A stretch of DNA of 64,000 bases, from assembly GCF_001424195.1 (NCBI RefSeq), contig NZ_LMOO01000001.1, forward strand, positions 2,028,812 through 2,092,811. The letters run 5' to 3'. The stretch is from Cellulomonas sp. Leaf334. GTDB taxonomy: Bacteria; Actinomycetota; Actinomycetes; Actinomycetales; Cellulomonadaceae. A program made the position numbers and the translations under genes. Below, one piece after another: positions 32,376-40,873 of the stretch (position 1 is its first letter; every line of letters begins with the position of its first letter). The notes under the pieces are model-generated. The model was not told the origin of the DNA. It made no database searches and was given only the letters and a program-made list of their open reading frames with translations.

Positions 32376-34358
32376 ATGTCGTTCGCAGGTGAACGGGCAG
32401 CATCGAGGCGACGACTCCTCGGCGGGGGGATCGTGCTCGTCACGGTCGCCGCGGGGCTGGCCGCGTGCTCCGCCGAGCCGCCGAACCCGGACAGCGCGAC
32501 GACCGCGCTCGCCTCCGCGCTCGCCTCCGGCGACTTCACCGAGGCGCCGTTCGCCGGTGGTGCGGCCGACGTGTCCGCGGCGACCGAGGTCCGGACCGCC
32601 GCGTTCGAGGGGCTCGCTCCGTGGGAGCCGCAGGTCGCCGTCGTCTCGACGACGATCGACGAGAAGGACAAGGGCCTCGCGACGGTCACCCTCGGCTACA
32701 CGTGGGACGTCGACGAGAGCGACGCCGACTGGACGTACGAGACGCACGCGAAGCTCGCCCGCGACGACGAGGACGTCTGGCACGCCACGTGGTCGCCCTC
32801 GATCCTGGCCCCCGACCTCGTCGAGGGGGAGGTCCTCACCGTCCAGAAGGCGCGGGCGGACCGCGCGAACGTGCTCGGCGCGGGCGGTGCGGTGATCGTC
32901 GAGCCGCGCCTCGTCCACCGTCTCGGCATCGACAAGACCCGGGTCGCAGCCCCCGAGCAGGACGCGGCCGCACGTGCGCTCGCGTTCTCGCTCGAGATCG
33001 ACACGGAGGCGTACGTGGCCAAGGTGGTCGCGGCGGGCGAGAAGGCCTTCGTCGAGGCGATCACCGTCCGCGACGGCGACCCCGGCTACGACGTCCCGGC
33101 ACTCGCCGCGATGGTCGGCGTCAACGACGTCACCGACATGCTGCCGCTCGCCCCCACACGCCAGTTCGCGCGCCCGATCCTCGGCACGGTCGGGCCGGCC
33201 ACGGCGGAGATCATCGAGAAGTCGGACGGGGCCGTCTCGGACGGCGACCTGGCCGGCCTGTCCGGGCTCCAGCGCCAGTACGACGCCCAGCTGCGCGGTC
33301 TGCCCGGCCTCACCATCACCGCCGCGCGGCCCGACGGCGCCTCCCCGCGCCAGCTGTACACCGTCGAGCCCACCCCGGGCACGCCGCTGACGACCACGCT
33401 CGACGTCGACCTGCAGGGTGCGGCCGAGGCCGTCGTCGCCACCGTCACCCCAGCGAGCGCGGTCGTCGCCATCCGGCCGTCCACCGGGGACGTGCTCGCC
33501 GCGGCCAGCGGAGCCGGTGGCGAGGGGATGTCGACCGCGACCCTGGGTCAGTTCGCCCCGGGCTCGACGTTCAAGGTCGCCTCCGCGCTCGCGCTCCTGC
33601 GCTCCGGGCTGACCGCCGAGGGCGAGACGTCGTGCCCGGCGACGGTGTCGGTCGACGGGCGGACGTTCACCAACTTCCCCGAGTACCCGACCGACAAGCT
33701 GGGCACCATCCCGCTGTCGACCGCCTTCGCCAACTCGTGCAACACGGCCTTCATCTCGGCGCGGGACGCCGCGGACCAGGACGCGCTCATCGACGCGGCC
33801 GGGTCGCTCGGCCTCGACCCGCACGCAGCGCTCGGGTTCCCGGCGTTCCTCGGCGACGTCCCGGCCGACTCGGACGGCACCGACCACGCCGCGTCGATGA
33901 TCGGCCAGGGGCGGGTGCTGGCCTCCCCGCTCGGCATGGCGACGGTCGCCGCGTCGGTGGCCCGTGGCGAGACGGTGGTCCCGCGCCTCGTGGTCCCCGC
34001 GGAAGGTGCGGCCACCGAGTCGCCGACCGCCGACGACGCCGCAGCCGGCGAGGAGCCGACCGACGCCCCGCGCCCGGTCGTCCCGCTGACCGCCGACGAG
34101 GCCGCGACCCTGCACCAGCTCATGCGCGGCGTGGTCACGGAGGGTGGCGCGACGTTCCTGCTGGACGTCCCCGGCGACGAGGTGGCGGCCAAGACCGGCA
34201 CCGCGCAGTTCGGTGAGGCGGGGAACCTGCAGAACCACGTGTGGATGATCGCGATCCAGGGTGACCTGGCCGTCGCGGTGTTCGTCGACGTGGGCGAGTA
34301 CGGGTCGACCACCGCCGGGCCGCTGCTGGAGCAGTTCCTGCGTGCGGCGCAGGGCTGA
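32376..34358 (+). CDS. Lipoprotein class B penicillin-binding protein (transpeptidase)
   Basis: A 660-residue protein. A lipoprotein signal ends in LAAC, so it is lipid-anchored rather than held by a transmembrane helix. An NTF2-like (MecA-N) domain covers about residues 35-155, followed by a dimerisation region and the transpeptidase domain. Its active-site motifs are STFK (Ser397, Lys400), SCN (454-456) and KTG (606-608). It should cross-link peptidoglycan outside the membrane. AGAGGA precedes ATG at 32376. An inverted repeat (ACGCTC/GAGCGT, 32321-32335) lies upstream. It appears to be transcribed alone. Confidence 0.9.
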   Translation: MSFAGERAASRRRLLGGGIVLVTVAAGLAACSAEPPNPDSATTALASALASGDFTEAPFAGGAADVSAATEVRTAAFEGLAPWEPQVAVVSTTIDEKDKGLATVTLGYTWDVDESDADWTYETHAKLARDDEDVWHATWSPSILAPDLVEGEVLTVQKARADRANVLGAGGAVIVEPRLVHRLGIDKTRVAAPEQDAAARALAFSLEIDTEAYVAKVVAAGEKAFVEAITVRDGDPGYDVPALAAMVGVNDVTDMLPLAPTRQFARPILGTVGPATAEIIEKSDGAVSDGDLAGLSGLQRQYDAQLRGLPGLTITAARPDGASPRQLYTVEPTPGTPLTTTLDVDLQGAAEAVVATVTPASAVVAIRPSTGDVLAAASGAGGEGMSTATLGQFAPGSTFKVASALALLRSGLTAEGETSCPATVSVDGRTFTNFPEYPTDKLGTIPLSTAFANSCNTAFISARDAADQDALIDAAGSLGLDPHAALGFPAFLGDVPADSDGTDHAASMIGQGRVLASPLGMATVAASVARGETVVPRLVVPAEGAATESPTADDAAAGEEPTDAPRPVVPLTADEAATLHQLMRGVVTEGGATFLLDVPGDEVAAKTGTAQFGEAGNLQNHVWMIAIQGDLAVAVFVDVGEYGSTTAGPLLEQFLRAAQG

Positions 34359-34409
34359 CGCCTCGTTTAATGCGCCGCGTCGGGTCGCTGCGGTCGACAC
34401 AATGACCCG

Positions 34410-35789
34410 GTGTTCCTCACCCTGACGTCGACAGCCGAGTCCGCGAGCGACCTGGGCTTCCTCCTGCACAAGCACCCCGACCGGGCGCAGACGTTCGACC
34501 TGTCGGTGGGCACGGCGCACGTGTTCTACCCCGAGGCCTCCGACGAGCGGTGCACGGTCGCGCTGCTGCTCGAGATCGACTCCGTCGAGCTGGTCCGCGG
34601 CGGGCGGTTCGGGGACGGCTTCGCCCTGGGTGCCTACGTCAACGACCGCCCGTACGCGGCCAGCTCGCTGCTGTCCGTGGCGCTCGGGCGGGTGTTCCGG
34701 TCGGCGATGGCCGGGACGTGCGCGGCGCGCCCGGACCTCGTGGGGGTCGCGCTGCCGTTGGAGGTCCACGTGCCGGCGGTGCCCGACGACGGCGACCCGG
34801 GCCTGGTGGCGCGACTGTTCGAGCCGCTCGGGTGGACCGTGGACGTCGGTGTCGGGCCGCTGGACCCGCAGGTGCCGTCCTTCGGTGACTCCCCGTACGC
34901 GGACGTGCGCCTGACCGGCACGTTCACCCCCGCCGACGCCCTGCGGCACCTGTACGTGCTGCTGCCCGCGCTCGACGGTGGCAAGCACTACTGGGTGGGT
35001 CCCGACGAGGTCGACAAGCTGGTCCGCAGCGCGGGCGAGTGGCTGGGTGGGCACCCGGAGCGGGACTGGATCCTGCGGCGGTCGCTCGCGCACCGGCGCG
35101 AGTACGTGGCCGACGCGGTGGAGCGGCTGGGCGTGGTGGAGGGCGCGGCGGAGCAGGTGGTCGCCCCGACAGCCGCGCGGCCGCTGTCCGAGGTCCGACG
35201 CGAGGTGGTGCTGGCGGAGCTGCGGACGGCGCGGGCGTCGTCGGTCGTGGACCTGGGCTGCGGTGAGGGTGCGCTGCTGCGGGACCTGCTGGCGGACCCG
35301 GCGTTCACGCGGGTGGTCGGGGCGGACGTGTCGCACCGTGCGCTGCGCAGGGCTGCGGAGCGGCTGGGCCTGGACCGGATGCCCGACTCGGTGCGGGCGC
35401 GGCTGACGTTGCTGCAGTCGTCGGTGACGTACCGGGACGCGCGGCTGGCGGGTGCGGACGCGGTGGTGCTGATGGAGGTCGTCGAGCACGTGGACGCCGA
35501 CCGGCTGCCGTCGCTGGAACGGACGGTGTTCGGCGACGCGCGGCCGCGGACGGTCGTCGTGACGACGCCGAACGAGGAGTTCAACGTGCGCTACCCGACG
35601 CTGCAGGCGGGCACGATGCGGCACACGGACCACCGGTTCGAGTGGACGCGCGCGCAGGGTGAGCAGTGGGCGGCGCGGGTGTGCGAGACGTACGGGTACA
35701 CGTTCCGTGCGGGGGCCGTCGGGGACGTCGACCCGGAGGTCGGACCGCCGACGCAGCTGCTCGTCTTCACGCTGGGGGCGGCCGCATGA
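34410..35789 (+). CDS. hen1: Bacterial Hen1: RNA 3'-terminal ribose 2'-O-methyltransferase
   Basis: A 459-residue protein matching bacterial Hen1. The N-terminal domain (residues 1-240) contains LTSTAESASDLGFLLHKHPDRAQTFDLSVGTAHVFYPEA. The C-terminal methyltransferase has DLGCGEG from Asp281 and the metal-binding set Glu356, Glu359, His360 and His408. It methylates the 2'-OH at the 3' end of a cut RNA so that repaired RNA resists a second cleavage. GTG at 34410 follows CACAAT by 6 bases. Its TGA overlaps the pnkp ATG (ATGA). The two products work as one RNA repair complex. Confidence 0.95.
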   Translation: MFLTLTSTAESASDLGFLLHKHPDRAQTFDLSVGTAHVFYPEASDERCTVALLLEIDSVELVRGGRFGDGFALGAYVNDRPYAASSLLSVALGRVFRSAMAGTCAARPDLVGVALPLEVHVPAVPDDGDPGLVARLFEPLGWTVDVGVGPLDPQVPSFGDSPYADVRLTGTFTPADALRHLYVLLPALDGGKHYWVGPDEVDKLVRSAGEWLGGHPERDWILRRSLAHRREYVADAVERLGVVEGAAEQVVAPTAARPLSEVRREVVLAELRTARASSVVDLGCGEGALLRDLLADPAFTRVVGADVSHRALRRAAERLGLDRMPDSVRARLTLLQSSVTYRDARLAGADAVVLMEVVEHVDADRLPSLERTVFGDARPRTVVVTTPNEEFNVRYPTLQAGTMRHTDHRFEWTRAQGEQWAARVCETYGYTFRAGAVGDVDPEVGPPTQLLVFTLGAAA

Positions 35790-38302
35790 GCGCGCTGGAG
35801 ATCCCGGAGCTGGCGCTGGTCGTGCTGGTCGGGGCGTCGGGGTCGGGCAAGTCGACGTTCGCCGCACAGCGGTTCTCTCGGTACGAGGTGGTGTCCAGCG
35901 ACGTCTGCCGGGGCATGGTCTCCGACGACGAGACGGACCAGGACGCCACGAAGGACGCGTTCGAGGTGCTGTCGTTCGTCGTCGGGAAGCGCCTGGACCG
36001 CGGGCGTCTGACGGTGGTCGACGCGACGAACGCGCAGCGCGACGCCCGCAAGCACGTGGTGGAGCTGGCGCGGGCGCACGACGTGCTGCCGGTGGCGATC
36101 GTGCTGGACCTGCCGGAGGAGGTCTGCCTGGACCGCAACCGGGGGCGTGGTGAGCGGGAGCTGCCGGCGCGGGTGGTGACGCGGCAGCGCGACCTGGTCC
36201 GGCGGGCGGTCGGTGGGCTCGCGCGCGAGGGGTTCCGGCAGGTGCACGTGCTGCGCACGGAGCAGGAGGTGGCGGAGGCGACGATCGTCCGCACGCGCCT
36301 GCGCAGCGACCTGCGGGACGAGCACGGCCCGTTCGACGTGATCGGCGACGTGCACGGCTGCCGGTCGGAGCTGGAGACCCTGCTGGAGCGGCTCGGTTAC
36401 GCCCTGGTGCGGGACGACCAGGGCAGGCCGGTGGACGCCGCGCACCCGGACGGCCGGAAGGCGGTGTTCCTCGGGGACCTGGTGGACCGCGGCCCGGACA
36501 CGCCCGGCGTGCTGCGCCTGGCCATGGGGATGACGGCGGCGGGTCACGCGCTCGCCGTCCCGGGCAACCACGAGCACAAGCTGGTGCGTGCGCTGGACGG
36601 TCGCAAGGTCACGGTCAGCCACGGGCTGGAGACGTCGCTGGAGCAGCTGGCCGCCGAAGGCCCGGAGTTCTCCGCGGCGGTCCGGGCGTGGGCCGACGGG
36701 ATGGTCTCGCACCTGGTCCTCGACGACGGGCGGCTGGTCGTCGCACACGCGGGGCTGAAGGAGGCGTACCACGGGCGCACGTCGGGCCGGGTGCGCAGCT
36801 TCGCGCTGTACGGGGACACCACCGGGGAGACCGACGAGTTCGGCCTGCCGGTGCGCTACCCGTGGGCGGACGACTACCGGGGCCGCGCGATGGTGCTCTA
36901 CGGGCACACGCCGACGCCCGTCCCGCAGTGGGTCAACAACACGATGTGCCTGGACACCGGGGTGGTGTTCGGCGGGCACCTGACGGCGCTGCGCTACCCG
37001 AGCAAGGAGATCGTGCAGGTGGCGGCCGAGCAGGTCTGGTACGAGCCGGCCAAGCCCTTCCTCGTGCCGGCGCCGACCCGTCCGGACGACGTGCTCGACA
37101 TCGAGGACGTGCTGGGCCGGCGGTCGCTCGAGACGCGGCACCACGGCCGGATCACCATCGGCGAGGAGAACGCCGTCGCCGCGCTGGAGGTGATGAGCCG
37201 GTTCGCGCTGCACCCGCGGTGGCTGCCGTACCTGCCGCCGACGATGGCGCCCGTCGCGACGTCCCCGCTGCCCGGCGTGCTGGAGCACCCGGCGGAGGCG
37301 TTCTCGGCGTTCGCGGCCAACGGAGTCGCGCACGTGATCTGCGAGGAGAAGCACATGGGCTCGCGGGCGACCGTGCTCGTGTGCCGGGACGGGTTCCGCT
37401 GGAGGGGTGCACCGGACGGGGAGACCGGAGCCGTGTGGACCCGGACCGGGCGGGCGTTCTTCGACCGTTCACTGACCGAGGTCCTCCTGGACCGGCTGCG
37501 TGCGGCTCTGACGAAGGCCGGACTCTGGGAGGAGCTCGGCACGGACTGGCTGCTGCTCGACGGCGAGCTGCTGCCCTGGTCGCTCAAGGCGGGTCCGCTG
37601 CTGCGCGAGCAGTACGCGGCGACGGGCGCGTCGGCCCGCGCGATGCTCCCGCCCGCCGTCGCGACCCTGGAGGCGGCCGCGTCGCGGGGGCTCGACGTGG
37701 CCGACCTGCTGGACCGGACGCGCCGTCGTGCCACGGATGCCGACGCCTTCGTGGCGGCCTACCGCCGCTACGTCTGGCCGACCGACGGTCTCGACGCCGT
37801 GCAGCTCGCGCCGTTCCAGGTGCTCGCCGCGGAGGGGTCGACGTTCCACGACCGCGACCACGGCTGGCACCTGTCCCTGATCGACCGCCTGGTCGCTGCC
37901 GACCCGACGCTGCTGCGCACGACGCAGCGGCTCGAGGTCGACACCTCCGACCCGCAGGAGGGGATCGACTGGTGGGAGGACCTGACCGCGTCCGGGGGCG
38001 AGGGGATGGTGGTCAAGCCGTTCGCCAACCTGGTGCACGGTCGGCGCGGGCTCGTGCAGCCGGGCCTGAAGGTGCGCGGGCGCGAGTACCTGCGGATCAT
38101 CTACGGGCCGGAGTACACGCAGCACCTCGACCGGTTGAAGGTCCGGTCGCTCGGGCGCAAGCGAGGGCTGGCGCTCCGGGAGTACGCGCTCGGGCTGGAG
38201 TCGCTGGACCGGCTGGTTGCCGGTGAGCCGCTGTGGCGCGTGCACGAGCCGGTGTTCGCGGTGCTTGCGCTCGAGTCCGAGCCGGTGGACCCGCGCCTGT
38301 GA
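35786..38302 (+). CDS. pnkp: Pnkp: polynucleotide kinase-phosphatase-ligase for RNA repair
   Basis: An 838-residue three-domain protein. The kinase has the P-loop GASGSGKST (residues 16-24). The binuclear metallophosphatase has GDVHG (Asp188), GDLVDRGPD and GNHEHK. The C-terminal adenylyltransferase/ligase module has its nucleotidyl lysine in EEKHMGSRA (Lys522) and GEGMVVK downstream. It heals and seals RNA broken by ribotoxins, with Hen1 supplying the 2'-O-methyl mark. It is translationally coupled to hen1 and followed 13 bases later by an acetyltransferase gene on the same strand. Confidence 0.95.
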   Translation: MSALEIPELALVVLVGASGSGKSTFAAQRFSRYEVVSSDVCRGMVSDDETDQDATKDAFEVLSFVVGKRLDRGRLTVVDATNAQRDARKHVVELARAHDVLPVAIVLDLPEEVCLDRNRGRGERELPARVVTRQRDLVRRAVGGLAREGFRQVHVLRTEQEVAEATIVRTRLRSDLRDEHGPFDVIGDVHGCRSELETLLERLGYALVRDDQGRPVDAAHPDGRKAVFLGDLVDRGPDTPGVLRLAMGMTAAGHALAVPGNHEHKLVRALDGRKVTVSHGLETSLEQLAAEGPEFSAAVRAWADGMVSHLVLDDGRLVVAHAGLKEAYHGRTSGRVRSFALYGDTTGETDEFGLPVRYPWADDYRGRAMVLYGHTPTPVPQWVNNTMCLDTGVVFGGHLTALRYPSKEIVQVAAEQVWYEPAKPFLVPAPTRPDDVLDIEDVLGRRSLETRHHGRITIGEENAVAALEVMSRFALHPRWLPYLPPTMAPVATSPLPGVLEHPAEAFSAFAANGVAHVICEEKHMGSRATVLVCRDGFRWRGAPDGETGAVWTRTGRAFFDRSLTEVLLDRLRAALTKAGLWEELGTDWLLLDGELLPWSLKAGPLLREQYAATGASARAMLPPAVATLEAAASRGLDVADLLDRTRRRATDADAFVAAYRRYVWPTDGLDAVQLAPFQVLAAEGSTFHDRDHGWHLSLIDRLVAADPTLLRTTQRLEVDTSDPQEGIDWWEDLTASGGEGMVVKPFANLVHGRRGLVQPGLKVRGREYLRIIYGPEYTQHLDRLKVRSLGRKRGLALREYALGLESLDRLVAGEPLWRVHEPVFAVLALESEPVDPRL

Positions 38303-38315
38303 GAGCGTCGGAGGT

Positions 38316-38882
38316 ATGAGTGACGAGGACATCCGGACGCAGTACGAACGGATGGTCGCCGGCGACTGGTACGAGGCCGACGCCGACATCCAGGCCCTGA
38401 CCAGCGCCGCACAAGCACGTGCGGAGCGGTTCGCGCAGGCTGTCAGGGACGGTGACGACGACGCCGTCGACCGGTTGCGGGAGCTGCTGGGCTCGCTGGG
38501 CGAGGGCTCCTGGATCCGCCCGCCGCTGTACGTCGACCTCGGCGTGCACCTGCACGTCGGGGCGCGGTCGTTCGTGAACTTCGGTCTGGTGGCGCTCGAC
38601 GTCGCGCACATCCGCATCGGCGACGACACCAAGATCGGCCCGAACGTCCAGCTGCTCACCCCGATCCACCCGGTCGACCCGGAGCCGCGTCGCGCCAAGC
38701 TCGAAGCGGCGAAGCCGATCACCATCGGCGACAACGTGTGGCTCGGCGGCGGTGTCATCGTGTGCCCGGGCGTGACCATCGGCGACAACACCGTCGTCGG
38801 CGCCGGGGCCGTCGTGACCAAGGACCTGCCCGCCGACGTCGTCGCGGTCGGCAACCCGGCCCGCGTGATCAAGGAGATCTGA
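38316..38882 (+). CDS. maa: Maltose/sugar O-acetyltransferase (hexapeptide repeat)
   Basis: A 188-residue left-handed beta-helix acetyltransferase. The N-terminal ERMVAGDWYEADADIQALTSAAQARAERF is the Maa domain. Hexapeptide repeats follow (IRIGDDTKIGPNVQLLTPIHPVD, ITIGDNVWLGGGVIVCPGVTIGDNTVVGAGAVV). The His of IHPVD is the usual catalytic base. It acetylates a sugar with acetyl-CoA. ATG at 38316 is one base after GGAGG, a short spacing. It follows pnkp by 13 bases and overlaps the LLM gene by one base, so it may be carried on the hen1-pnkp message. Confidence 0.88.
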   Translation: MSDEDIRTQYERMVAGDWYEADADIQALTSAAQARAERFAQAVRDGDDDAVDRLRELLGSLGEGSWIRPPLYVDLGVHLHVGARSFVNFGLVALDVAHIRIGDDTKIGPNVQLLTPIHPVDPEPRRAKLEAAKPITIGDNVWLGGGVIVCPGVTIGDNTVVGAGAVVTKDLPADVVAVGNPARVIKEI

Positions 38883-39844
38883 TGGCCGCCCCCACGACCG
38901 AGCGCGCCGTCGGCGTCATGCTCCCGCGGGACCTGCCCGCCCACCAGTTCCGCACCTACGCGCAGCGCGCGGAGACGCTCGGCTTCGACGAGCTCTGGGT
39001 GGTCGAGGACTGCTTCTTCCGGGGCGGCATCGCGCAGGCGGCCGCAGCGCTCGCGATGACCGAGCGGATCCGGCTCGGCATCGGCATCCTGCCCGCCGCG
39101 GTCCGGAACGCGGCGTTCACCGCGCTGGAGGTGTCGACCCTCGCGGAGCTGTTCCCCGGCCGCGTCGACGTCGGCATCGGGCACGGGATGCCCGGCTGGA
39201 TGCGGCAGGTCGGCGCGTGGCCCGCGAGCCCGCTGACCATGCTGGGCGAGCACCTGGACGCGGTGCGAGCGGTGCTGCGCGGGGGTGCGCACGACGCGGA
39301 CGGACGCTACGTGACGTGGTCCGGCGTCGACCTCAACACGCCACCCAGCAGCGTGCCGCGGGTCCTGGCCGGGGTCCGCGGACCGAAGTCGCTCGCGCTC
39401 GCGGGCCGGTCCGCCGACGGCACGATCCTCGCGGAGCCGGTCACCCCCGAGTACGTCGCGGAAGCGCTGCGGCACATCGCGCCGACGCGCGAGCACCGGA
39501 TCGTCGCGTACTGCGTCGCGGTGGTCGACGACTCCCCGGACGCCGCCCGCGCCGCCGCCCGGCCCGCCCTGGAGTGGATCGGCGACCCGGACTGGGACGT
39601 GCACATCGCACCGCTGCCGTTCGCCGACGAGTTCCGCGCGCTGCGGGCGACGTCCGGCACGCGCGAGGCGTTCGCCGCGGCGATGCCCGACGCGTGGGTC
39701 GACCAGCTCGCTGTCGTCGGGTCCGTCGACGACGCCCGCGCGCGCATCGGCCAGCTGCACGACGCGGGCGTCACGACGACGGTCCTGATGCCGGTCGGCG
39801 TGGACCCGTTGGCCGCCCTGGAGAACTTGGCGAGGGTGCTCTAG
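38882..39844 (+). CDS. LLM-class F420-dependent oxidoreductase
   Basis: A 320-residue luciferase-like TIM-barrel protein. ERAVGVMLPRDLPAHQFRTYAQRAETLGFDELWVVED, RIRLGIGILPAAVRNAAFTALEVSTLAELFPGRVDVGIGHG and the late VVGSVDDARARIGQLHDAGVTT match F420-dependent LLM enzymes. It transfers hydride between F420 and an unknown substrate. The ATG overlaps the acetyltransferase stop (TGATG), and its TAG overlaps the GTG of the RidA gene. Three genes in a row are joined this tightly, indicating one transcript. Confidence 0.88.
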   Translation: MAAPTTERAVGVMLPRDLPAHQFRTYAQRAETLGFDELWVVEDCFFRGGIAQAAAALAMTERIRLGIGILPAAVRNAAFTALEVSTLAELFPGRVDVGIGHGMPGWMRQVGAWPASPLTMLGEHLDAVRAVLRGGAHDADGRYVTWSGVDLNTPPSSVPRVLAGVRGPKSLALAGRSADGTILAEPVTPEYVAEALRHIAPTREHRIVAYCVAVVDDSPDAARAAARPALEWIGDPDWDVHIAPLPFADEFRALRATSGTREAFAAAMPDAWVDQLAVVGSVDDARARIGQLHDAGVTTTVLMPVGVDPLAALENLARVL

Positions 39845-40251
39845 TGGCGAGTGCGGTCCGGCTGATCCGGTCCCCACTGCTCAGCGACGTCGCCCAGTAC
39901 GCGTACGCGGCGACGGCGGACGCGGGCGCCCGGCTGATCTTCCTGGCCGGCGCGTGCCCACTGGAGGACGACGGGTCCACGGCTGCGGTCGGCGACTACG
40001 CGGGTCAGGCCGCCCGGTGCATCGAGACGCTCACGCTGGCGCTGGAGGCCGCCGGGGCGGGCATCGGGGACGTGATCAGCACGCGCGTGCTCGTCGCGTC
40101 GTCGCAGCGGGACGACCTGGGCGCCGCGTGGGCCGTCGTCCGGGACGCGTTCGGCGAGCACGACGTCCCGAGCACCCTGCTCGGCGTCACGGTGCTCGGC
40201 TACGAGGACCAGCTTGTCGAGATCGAGGCCGTGGCGGCCGTCGTCGACTGA
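39844..40251 (+). CDS. RidA-family (YjgF/Rid) protein
   Basis: A 135-residue Rid-superfamily trimer-type protein. LIFLAGACPLEDDGSTAAVGDYAGQAARCIETLTLALEAAGAGIGDVISTRVLVAS and a late GYEDQLVEIEAVAAV are family features. The conserved arginine of RidA (before VLV) is present as STRVLV, which supports enamine/imine deaminase activity. GTG at 39844 shares a base with the upstream stop. Its last 52 bases overlap the convergent kinase-like gene. Confidence 0.85.
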   Translation: MASAVRLIRSPLLSDVAQYAYAATADAGARLIFLAGACPLEDDGSTAAVGDYAGQAARCIETLTLALEAAGAGIGDVISTRVLVASSQRDDLGAAWAVVRDAFGEHDVPSTLLGVTVLGYEDQLVEIEAVAAVVD

Positions 40252-40781
40252 GCACGCTCCTGGGCTGGGGTCGGGAGGTCGAGCAGGTCCGCGATCTGTG
40301 ACGCGACGGCCGACGGCGTGCGGTCGTCGTTGGTGACGACGTGCTCCTGGACGGCGGCCTCGACGAGCAGGTCGGCCAGCATGTCGGTGCGGGCGAGGTG
40401 CCAGTCGCGCTCGGGGCCGGGTGGGTGCCGGGTGACGAGACGTGCGTGCCGGAGTGCCGTGGGTGAGTCGATCCGGACGACCCGCACGGGTTCGCCGAGG
40501 GCGTCGGCGTAGGCGTCGCGCTGCGCGACGGTCTCGATGACGCGCGGCAGGATCAGCACCTCGAGCCCTGCGTCGTGCCAGTGCGGGCGCATCGTGCGCA
40601 GGTGGGCGACGACGACCCGCTCGTTGAAGGGGTCGTCGGGCGGCGCGGTGGTCTCGTTGGCGATGGCGTCGACGTCGAGCTCCTCGGCGGCGTACCCGCG
40701 GGCGAGCAACGCGTCCCGCAGGGCGACGGCCACCGTCGACTTGCCCGTACCGACAGTTCCCGAGAGTGCGACGACGTTCAT
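40200..40781 (-). CDS. P-loop nucleoside kinase-like ATPase
   Basis: A 193-residue P-loop protein. The Walker A motif is GTVGTGKST near residue 8, followed by EELDVDAIANETTAPPDDPFNERV and a central DAGLEVLILPRVIETVAQRDAY. It resembles small AAA_33/adenylylsulfate-kinase-like proteins; the substrate is unknown. ATG at 40781 follows CATGAT by 7 bases on the minus strand, so it may be leaderless. It is divergent from the MDR oxidoreductase and shares its operator-rich upstream region. Confidence 0.75.
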   Translation of the reverse strand: MNVVALSGTVGTGKSTVAVALRDALLARGYAAEELDVDAIANETTAPPDDPFNERVVVAHLRTMRPHWHDAGLEVLILPRVIETVAQRDAYADALGEPVRVVRIDSPTALRHARLVTRHPPGPERDWHLARTDMLADLLVEAAVQEHVVTNDDRTPSAVASQIADLLDLPTPAQERAQSTTAATASISTSWSS

Positions 40782-40797
40782 GGCGCACATCATGCCG

Positions 40798-40861
40798 TGT
40801 TAAGAACTCTTGACATCATGTCTGGTTCGCCATACCTTCGTCATGTCAACAATTCTTTACA
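40798..40861 (+). promoter_or_regulatory. MDR oxidoreductase promoter with two matching operators
   Basis: -35 TTGACA (40810-40815), a 17-base spacer, -10 TACCTT (40833-40838). Two imperfect palindromes, TGTTAAGAACTCTTGACA (40798-40815) and TGTCAACAATTCTTTACA (40844-40861), share the pattern TGTnAAnAAnTnTTnACA. The first ends on the -35 box and the second covers the expected transcription start. Together they form a long inverted repeat with 15 of 18 matches. Confidence 0.75.
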
Positions 40862-40873
40862 CAGGAGACTCCG

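Noticed and set aside
30594..35867. A very long open reading frame on the minus strand (over 1,700 codons)
   Set aside because: It is antisense to the AraC-adjacent oxidase, penicillin-binding and hen1 genes, has no recognisable domain, and is rich in Arg, Gly, Asp and His as expected for the mirror of G+C-biased codons.
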